Shown: positions 36,301 to 46,200 of the stretch, piece after piece
How the letters are laid out: each line of letters begins with the position of its first letter
Numbering within the stretch: the first letter of the stretch is position 1
NCBI GenBank assembly: GCA_037954325.1
Contig: JBBMNZ010000019.1
Coordinates: forward strand, 10,120,501-10,184,500
From: Fistularia commersonii
Taxonomy: Eukaryota > Chordata > Actinopteri > Syngnathiformes > Fistulariidae
Direction: 5' to 3'
Length of the DNA: 64,000 bases
The notes under the pieces: generated by a model
The model's database searches: none
Seen by the model: only the letters and a program-made list of their open reading frames with translations
Told to the model about the DNA's origin: nothing
Position numbers and translations under genes: made by a program

Positions 36301-39300
36301 AAGACAGAGGCCAAGAGAAAGACTGGGGCAGTAATTACCTTATTAAAGACGAACATGTCATCGTCCCACACCGGGTCCAGCGAGTTCCCATTAGATGTTT
36401 TGGTTTTGTATTTTCGTTTGGTGTCCGCAGGGAGTCCGAATACATCTACTTCCACATACACCCCCACCTTCTTATCTGTCAGAAACTGGCCTGAGATGAC
36501 CTGGTAGATTTTAAAACACAGATTAATATCTAGGTTTCTAAATAATAAAGTAATAAAAGTGACTCTCATAAAATATTATGAATGACAAGGGCACTGTTTT
36601 TTACCCTGATTTTCACTGTGTTAGCAACTATTCCATCCACTATGTTCTCAGTGAAAGGGTCAAAGTGTTTGTCTGTCCTTCTCATGAACTCGGGTTTCAG
36701 CAGGTAGCCACTGCGGCCATTGTACTCAAACACGCCCATGTTCAGCTGCATGGGGAGATCTGGGGATAAAAAAACAAAACAAAGGGAGATAGATGACAGG
36801 TAGGAAGAGAGTGGGAGGGAGGGAAATCAGAGGTGAGGATTCAGGGTCAGGGAGGGGCGTTTCTGAGCGTCAATGAAGGACTGTATATTCCGAAAAGTGA
36901 CGTCAGGCGGGTTTGGGAAATCATTGAAAATAAGGAAATAGAATATTTCCCCCCTCCCCCCAATATTCTAATAGGAGGGGTGGGAAAGGGTTGAAACAAG
37001 AAAGTAAAAAGTTGAGAAATTGTTTATAAGGTGAAATTAAAAAGTAAAAAATCCACATAAAGAGTGATTATGATAAGACACTAAGCACATATAAGTTGGG
37101 CATTAAAAAGATGAATGTGGAACTTCAGAGTGAAAATAGTGCATCTGGCTTCAGAAAGCAGACCAAATAAGACAGTAAACTAACTGTAAAAACAAGAGAT
37201 CAGAGGATTAAATGGTATCTGAAAGCTGCAGTGATATACTGAATTCAAGTTTGATGGTTCTACTGCAGTTCCACATTTTTGTAATTACTGGAGAGTTTTA
37301 AAGGTTATCTGATTAATGGGAATAACTTTTCAGAAGCCTTATTTTTTATTGAACATCGGGCTCACCGAGGGTCTGGAAGTTCAGCGCCACCATCTGGCAC
37401 CCAACGTTCCAGAAGAGCTGAGGCATGTAGTTGGAGCTGTCCACTCTGGTTCCCTTTGGGTAGATCCGACTCAGCTGGTTCTTATTGTATCTGGAGAAGC
37501 TCAGCTGAGGATACAACACTCTAGACATGGATTTTCAGATCGTTTCCCAGATTCCTGACTGATTATAAAGTATTTTCTTATTGACAGTCAGGTACATTCT
37601 GTGGTACACATCACAGTTTGTAATCTTTTTACATGTACTATTACAAGAACCAGCTCTGCCAAAGCTCCCAATGCAAACAATCAAACTGTGGTTTCCAGAG
37701 GAGGCTAAGCAAAGGTAGCCAAGGATACTCGACAAACTCAATGGGGGAGTTCTTTAGAGTGTCCATCCCTTTTGTTTCCACAAATGAAGACATCTCAAAG
37801 AACTTTCTTCTCTCTGGCAAACAAATGGAGCAGTCAAAGGATGTGAATATCACAGTGAAATGTCTCCTTCCAGAGACAGAAGATGATGGAGAGAAGTTTC
37901 TCCTTATTCGACCAGACAACCAAATCTTCTTGTCTGCACTCACTATTTGCCACCTCAAAGCTCTTGAACTTGACAGGTTCGATGTAATTGACGAGAGTTG
38001 ACATCTCCTCCGTGGCGTTGACCTCACTGCTGGCTGTGCCCTGGCGAAGGCGAAGGGGAAGATGAACCATCCATCAGTCGGGCCACATCGGCCAATCACA
38101 GGCCATAAGGTGTCACGACCCAGGAGGACTCTTACCTCATCAGAGTTGGGCTTCTTCAATTCTGTCACTGGCTCATCTTCTTCGTCCTCATCACTCTCTC
38201 CCTCACCTCCTGGAAAAGTGGTACAGGGATTAAAAAAAAACAAAAAAAAAACAAACAACAACAAAAAAAAAAAACACATAAAGCACAATGAGGAGAGTTT
38301 CTTTCATTTTCTTGTTCATTTTCAATTCATTTTCAGTTTATCCTGCGGTCCGTTATCATCATATCTGACAATTTCAGGTAATATCTCGAGATTTATCTTT
38401 TTCATTTGCATGCAAAGCCTTTCTTATTTCTTAAGAGGATTCCTCACGATGGTTGGATATGATCCCGTTGTTTCCCCATTTTGAAAACCAATCAAATTAT
38501 TTTGTCAAATCCAGTGGATCTCTGGACAGTTCTACAACAGAGTGATTTCATGATTAGGAATAACGACAGCCTGGTTGAACAGTTCAGACAATGTTTAGTG
38601 GTTCGTGCAACTAGTTCTTTAGCCTACCAAGGGATTTCCGAGGCTCAGAGTCTTTGACCATTCGCTCGGCGAGCTTCTCCTCCCCGTTGGACAAGATCTG
38701 GCTTCCCTCGCCATCAATCAGAGAAGAGTCTACAAAGAAAACCCACACATCTGAATCACAATCTGCTCTCATTATCAGTACGCAGTTTTGTTGTATCAAA
38801 TATTTCATCACGAATGCAATGATATATATAATTCAAAATGCAGTTATGTGGGGAATATTTGATGACCTCAAATGTTATCATTTTGGGTCCCCAGAGTTTG
38901 TTTGATTTCTCTTCTACCCACCATTGTTGAGTGAGGACTGCTCCTCCAGCTCCCTGCGGCGGATGCTGCCGCCACTGGAGGGCCGGTGATGGTGGTGCTT
39001 CTTTTTGTTTTTCACCAGAATCTTCCCCATCATCTCCTGCGGGGAGGGGAGGGCTTGACCTGGGACCAGCTGCCGACACAAGGCCAGACATGGCATTACA
39101 ATCCAATCATTTTTTTTTATACCATTAAAACAATGAAAAAAAGCGGACTAAAACCAGATTCGGGTGATGGAATACACAGGAAATCCCAATTCCCATGTCT
39201 TTCTCCAGGGCTGTCTCCAATTTGGGACTTTTCCCCATGTACTTTCCAGAATGGGAATACCTTTTTCCGAATTTTTCCATGGACATTTGTAAATAAAACT

Positions 39301-42300
39301 GGAACGCTTTTTTAAAAAAATGAGAGGCGGATTAAAATTATGTGGAAAAGCACACATCGCCAAGCCCCAGGAGGAAATGACGGGCTGCTGATCACGGGAG
39401 GATTGTGTGGTCGGCGAGTCACAACAGATAATCGGAGTTCAGCCTGTGCACTTCAGGGTCAGTCCACGTTTCATAACCTTAAACACTGCAGCCGCGGTGA
39501 TGCTGCTGTCTGATAACTCCACATGTCTGCCTTTTCAGTGTCCACACAGTCCGACCGATTTGCCACCGCCAGGCGAGTTTTAATCTGCATTGGGAACAAA
39601 TACTCAAAGTACTTGGACAGGGGATTAATAATGTATAAATGAAATTCTAATAAGAACAGTTTTAACTGTTTTAATAACATTCCTCAAACAGCAGTCAGTC
39701 AGCACTGACTCACTGGGTCTTATTGATCTTTTGATTAATTTGTTGGATATCAAGAAAAATTTCACGTAACTTTTTGAAATTTATCACACTGTTTTTCTTC
39801 TCTTTTCAGCTGTGCCTTTCAGGGGTCACCACAGCCAATCATCTGCCTCCATCTAACCCTCTCTGCATCCTTTTCTCTCACAACTAACTTCGTGTCCTCG
39901 TTCCCTCCATCCAGAAATCTCTTTTTTGTTCTTCCTCTCGTCCTCCTGCCTGGCAGTTCCAACTTCTGCATCCTTCTACCAAGATCTTCACTGTACCGTC
40001 TATGTCCATGCCCATGTCCGACTGTGGACCCCTTGGTACATAATTTAGAAGTTTCACACACCTCCTCTGTAACCTTTAACAAAATCCTTCCAGGTTTTTA
40101 TGTCACTGATTGAATTTTCTTTAGATAAATTAGAGGAAACGTCCACTTTTTAATTTTGTTCCCGATTTTTGTGATGATTTTAGGACAACTTTTATCAAAG
40201 GGTCAGCTGACTTAAAGGTCAACAGCTGCTTACTGGCTGACAGTTTGACCACAATCACAAGAGGATATGAATTAAAAAGCAAATTAGTGCGAATTAGGAG
40301 AAAGAAAATACTCTGAATACATTTTAACGATTTCAAAACGCCTCAGCAGCCAGAGGACCATTTCCTTCTTTAAGAGGCTTATTTTAATAGTCATTGTTGT
40401 ACTTTTGAAAGAGCTGAACAAAACTACAACAGGTGTTCAATATTCATATATCCTACTATTATAATATATAATAAATACAATATGTATACGGAATTTAATA
40501 AACTGATTTTCCCCCGTATATGGGAAAGTTTTTATATTAAAATGGCAATTGCGTTTTTTGGTACTGCATATATTTAGATGTTTCCTTGCCGATCGTTAGC
40601 TGAGATCTTGCTGATAAATTTTTCCTTATATTTCACACTCAGGTTATGATTTGCAGTCTAATTTCAACTTTTCTTGAGGCACTTTCAACCTGATTTTAAA
40701 ACCAAATGTATGAAATTGCCTGTACTCATTTATGTATCCACATTTACGCAAAAAGCTATAGAAAAGCCAGATCAGCTATCATATCTGACTCACAACTAGA
40801 CTTACAGGATATTTCTCCAGTGGCTCAATGAGCAGGGCATCTCCAAATATGGTTCTGCAATATTCAGCCATTTTCTCCTGCTGCTTGGCCCTGACAGTAA
40901 GAAAAAAATAAAAAATAAAATAAAAAAAGCATTATTCACTGTACAGCATTGATTTCTATTCTAGCAACAGGATATTAGTCATTTATAATCATAGCTGATA
41001 AAAATTGTGACTCCAGCCCTAAATCATCTGACATTTAACACACACTTAAACAGCTTACGAGTCGACGTGGTTCTCGAAGGAAAGGATGACGGGATAGGGC
41101 GAGGTCTTGAAGGCACTCTCTGCGATCGCTTCAATCACCTCCTGCACTCACAGAAACAAAGGAGTTAGATCCCATGATATACTGACATAATATACTATGT
41201 ACATACTGGTCTGGTTAGATGCTAAACTGCATTTTGTTGCCCAATACTTGTGTAATGTAAATACTGTTGAATCTAATCTAAACATTCTAACATTACAATT
41301 TTCTTAACCATAATCATTAGACATTAATGTGAGTGAAACATTTCCGTTTATTGATAGTCACTGTAAACACTTGTTGCCTTTAGATCCTTTTTAACTGCAC
41401 TTTTTTGCAACTGAATGTCATTAAAAACATGATACAATTAATTGTGCCCTTGGTAAGACTGCAAGTTACTTTGTGCAACTGATTGAAAGGCATACTTTAG
41501 TAAAAAAAAAGAATGAACAAAACATAAATTGAAAATGAATATATTGCATATGAATATATTCATATTGAATATATTCATGAATATATTACATATTCATGAG
41601 TCTATATTATTATATAAAACTGGGCAAAACCTACCTTAAAAGGTATCTCTGTGGTCATGGTGAAACCGTGGGTAATGTAAGGCTCCTCATCCTGCGGTCG
41701 GCCCTTCCAGCAGTCCAGCTCAACACAGCGGCAGCCGGTGAGCAGCACCTGCCGGTACATCTCCACCGAGGAGAGACCGGTCAGCTGCCCCACTGAGGAC
41801 AGGATAGGGAAGGGTCAAGTCGAGACAGGAGACACGTACCACACCGTACGACTGTGTGTGTTTACCTGTGAGGTATGTGTTGTGTGAGGAGTTGATGAAG
41901 TAGTGTGACAGCGGCTGGTTCATGTCGTCGATGACGTCCAACCTCTCAGGTGGCGCGATGCTGTTCTCTTCCCCTCCCAGGTACCTGGCAAAGGCCTGCA
42001 GACTGATCTGGTCTGCAGGGGGAGACAGAGAGCGACACAGCTGTCTCACATAATCAACTACTTCAATTGTATGGCAAAAAAAAATATATCTTGAAATGTT
42101 GATTTCCATAACAAAGAAGACCAAAATAAAAGACGAACACTAATAGCGTTGGCATGGAAATAGAGAAGAAGAATGACCAGAATGCATTCCAGCAAGTGTT
42201 GTTTTGTTTCGAGTAAAGGGCATGACATTTCTTTATTTACTTTGTCTCCGCTGGTAATCTGTACTTTGTTTACCAGCCGAAGTTTTTCAAAGCCAAAGGC

Positions 42301-43223
42301 AGCAAGTTCGCAGCAACAGAGAGCATTCTGGGAAATGTAGTCACCTGACATTAAAATGCAAACCGCCCACACCACAATGTGTTGTCATAGTATAGATTTT
42401 TTAAATATGTATAATATCTATATATATAATTTTTCATGTATTTTCTCTATGTAAAATCCAGAGAGAGATTATTTCCTGGTGCAATTTGTGTTTCTTGTTG
42501 ACAATTCTTAAAAAAAAAACAAAAAAAAAAAACACGATTTAAGTAAACCTTAACTGGTAAGTACATTTAAAATCACTTCAGGGCACATGAATCCCTCATT
42601 TTACATTAGATGTTTGAATTCAAAACATCATAAGAGAGGATATAAAGGTAGTGAGAAAGTAGGATACAGAGAATAGGGTAAGATGGAGAAGGCCACTTTG
42701 CCGTGGCGACCCCTGAAGGGAAAAGCCGAAAAGGAGAAGAGGTAATTTGAATTTAAAAGAAAAGGATGTAGTTCGGAGTTAGTATAAAATCAACTCCTGG
42801 AAATAACTATCCAGTCAGCGCACCTCTCTCCAGCTGGCTGGTGTTGGTCTCATATTTCTCCATGATCTGTCGGACCTGCTCCCTCTTCAGCGGGGGGTAC
42901 AGGACCTCGTTCAGTCTGGAGTCGCGCTGCTGGCGGTTGATGAAGTCCATCAGCTGGTCCAGAGAGATGAACGGCTTCCTCTTCGAGCCACTGAAGCAGG
43001 GGTGGAGGGAGAGGTGAGCTTTGTGTACATATCACACTGTTGTGCACAGCACATTCACTGCATCTAGAATCAACTGACTTACTATTATGGTGAATGTAAA
43101 ATGTAGAATGTAAAAAATGTTAGATAAATAATAGAAACTTAAAATGCATAATTTATGGTAAATGGATTCGGTTTATATATCACTTTCATCACCGTGTGGT
43201 TTCAAAGCGCTTCTTACATGCAT

Positions 43224-43257
<34 letters not shown>

Positions 43258-46200
43258 TGGCAGAGCTTTCATGCAAGCGGTTATCAAGGCTGTTGAGAGC
43301 AACTGGGGATTCAGTATTTTGCCAAAGGACATTTCTGTAGTATTCATCTTATTCCGTATGACAAAAGTTGGACTGAAGTAACACATCAGCGCTGAAGTCA
43401 AGTTGCAAAATTTTTACAATTCTGCTGAGTCAAAAGTCATAGAGTTTATTACGCCATTCTGACTCAAGTCCGGGGTTACGTGACCGGAATTCATTGCTTC
43501 AGGAGTTTTTGCTTCATCTTCAGGTTTTATGATTATTGCACCATTGTGGGACTTACCATTCCTCAAAGATGCTTTGTATCTCGGGACGGAGACACAGACT
43601 GTCGAGAAACTTCTGGAAGGCCTCCCAGGTGAAGTCATCGGGCTTGATTCCCTCCGACTGCGTTCAAAAGCACAAAATAGGAAAATCGGGAAAGTCAGCT
43701 GCCATATTGATTTTTTTTTTAAACACCGGGTTTATATATATATATATATATATAAATGTGTGTATAAAATGTGTGCTTTGCTGTTGGCTTTTCTCCAAAA
43801 AGAAAGTACTGCTATCCCCCTGTGATTCCCACAGGCCCACTGGGTGGATGTGTCTGGTCGGCAAAGCGTTTGCGAGAAGGCGAGCACACGAAAAGAGTGG
43901 GCTGCTGGTCACAGGGACAGATTGATCCTGTTAACTGTCAGCAGCCATCTGCCTCAATCACCACAGACTCACACTGTGAACTCAGCCGTGGGACAGAAAG
44001 GCAACAGAGTTGCTGCTGTGGGTCTTCTCGGCCACCAGTAAGGGGAGCCAGATCACAACAATAAGTGTAGAAGCGCTGACAGTGCAGTTTGGACAATCTG
44101 GTCTCTGATTCAAAGAGCCGAGTGTCTTGTGACTCCAAACTGATTTTTAACAAAGATTACACTGACACAGGAAACACTGTTTTACCGTGGAAGCAGACAG
44201 GCCCACGCCACCTTAACACGCAGCGATCCGCAACGCCACTTCAGATCACATGACTATTTTCACTACTTTCACATCGTAGTCACGGTGTGATTAGAGTATT
44301 GATTACATAAGAATTTGGTGATGTTAAAAAAAATTTAAAAAAAAACAGACATTATAATCAGTTTCAGGAATTTCAGGTAAACCATTTCAAAGAGTAAATG
44401 TTACTAAATGTGTTTCAATCATTATCTATTGTTTGTGTTATTCATTTATTATTGATATCGGTCCAATAAACCTGGTAAAATAAAAAAATAAATAAAACTG
44501 TCACGGGCAAGATGTGTAAATCTGACATGTCAAGAGGACACGGTGTTACATCACTACTATCTTTCCTCTCATAACCCACTTTCTTGTGTTTGCTCAGTCA
44601 TTCAATTATTTGCTCATTACTTTGAGTGTTCCTTTTCAAATCTATTTACTTTCAAATAGTAAATCAATTCCAGCAAGTCTGATACAGTCTGATACTTATT
44701 TGAGCTTAGAATTATTCGCTTAGTCTGACTTTGTGTCTCGTGTTCAAACAACTGAGGAAAAACCTGTAGCTGACATCTGAATTACATTCATTAAGAAGAG
44801 ATAATAATATTATTCATTTTAATTATTTTATACGAGTTGAAGAAAAATAGCATCTTATTGTGGTTTTGTCCAACATATGCCAACCTCGGCACGACCCTGT
44901 AACTCTGAATCCCCCGAGGGTAGTATGCTGCCGCGGGAAACAACTGCATTAGAGCAGAGGAGCTCCAAATGGGGGTCAGGACCCCCCTGGTGTAGTGACA
45001 TACAGATGTGTAGGTCACAAAATGATAACCAGACGTCAAATAGACCTTTAAACAATTAACATACTTTTAAACTAACTGTGAACAAAATTTAGGGTTTTGA
45101 ACAAGGAATGTGAATTAATTTAGTATTATTCTAAGATTTATTTATTTATTTATTTATTTACAGTGACCTTCTGGGACATTAGCATCCGGCATTGGTGAAT
45201 TAGTTCCCCCCACCCTGCTTTGAATACCTTTGAAAAAAAATTATAGATGCAACTGACGTGTTATGTTGTCCACTTTATCTTTCAAATAGAACAGACTATT
45301 CTTGTTAACAAGCTGAAATGATGATTGTCACAGATAGCGAGGAATGCAAAGAAGCCGAGATAAAACCCAAAGGTGTGAAACTTGATGCAAATTCTTGAAC
45401 AGAAATTTGATTCTTGAACACAGCCCTGCGGTCAGTGATAGCCTCTAGCTATTACCCTGTTGTTGACGAGGCCGCACTGCTCCAGAGCCGTCTCAACTCT
45501 CTTCTTATCTGAAAACATCTTGAGAATGCTGAAACACAGAGAAAAAGTCATCGGCCAGCCATCAAATGGGATTTTTCCCCCATCGGGGGTCAAAACAAAG
45601 TTTATCTGCGGGCGCTTCTAGCCCAAACACATCAGATATAAATGATAGGCCAACAAAAACATCGGCAGATGAACTGAAGAGAAACAGAAGAGGAAGGGAG
45701 AGAAAAAGCGATGTTGACGCTCACTTTTTCACAGGGATCTTGCCATCCTGGTTCACTTGCAACTTTAACTTGGTGTACCTATGAGAGATGGAGGGAGAGG
45801 CTTTCAATAATGCCCCTGTAACCTTCAGCTGCAGCAAAACACCATCAGGCGCCAGAGCTCTTACGCTTTGAGCAGGAAGGTGTTCCGCGATGCATTTTGG
45901 GAGAGAATGTTGGTGGCCAATGTGAACAGCTCATCTGTCCAGATCTGAGGACACACACAGTTGTTTGACTGCTTTGAAGGTTTTACTGAACAAAGCAGTT
46001 TCTAGATTCAGTATACAACACATGTGCACACAGAAACGCGCCTCTGAATCACTTATGTTGAGTGAGTCAGCACACAACCTGAGGAAAGGAGAGGAAGACA
46101 GAAGGAATAAGTGGTGGGTGGCTTGGAGGAAGGAAGGGAGGGAGGAAAAGAGACAGAAGTATGAACGCTTGGGATGACTGGATGGTGGTTTCCATAGTTA

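Noticed and set aside
39145..39310. Cluster of cccat/ggaat/tttccat motifs in a plcb3 intron
   Set aside because: Suggestive of a worn DNA-transposon or other fish repeat, but I could not find element ends or a second copy in the window.
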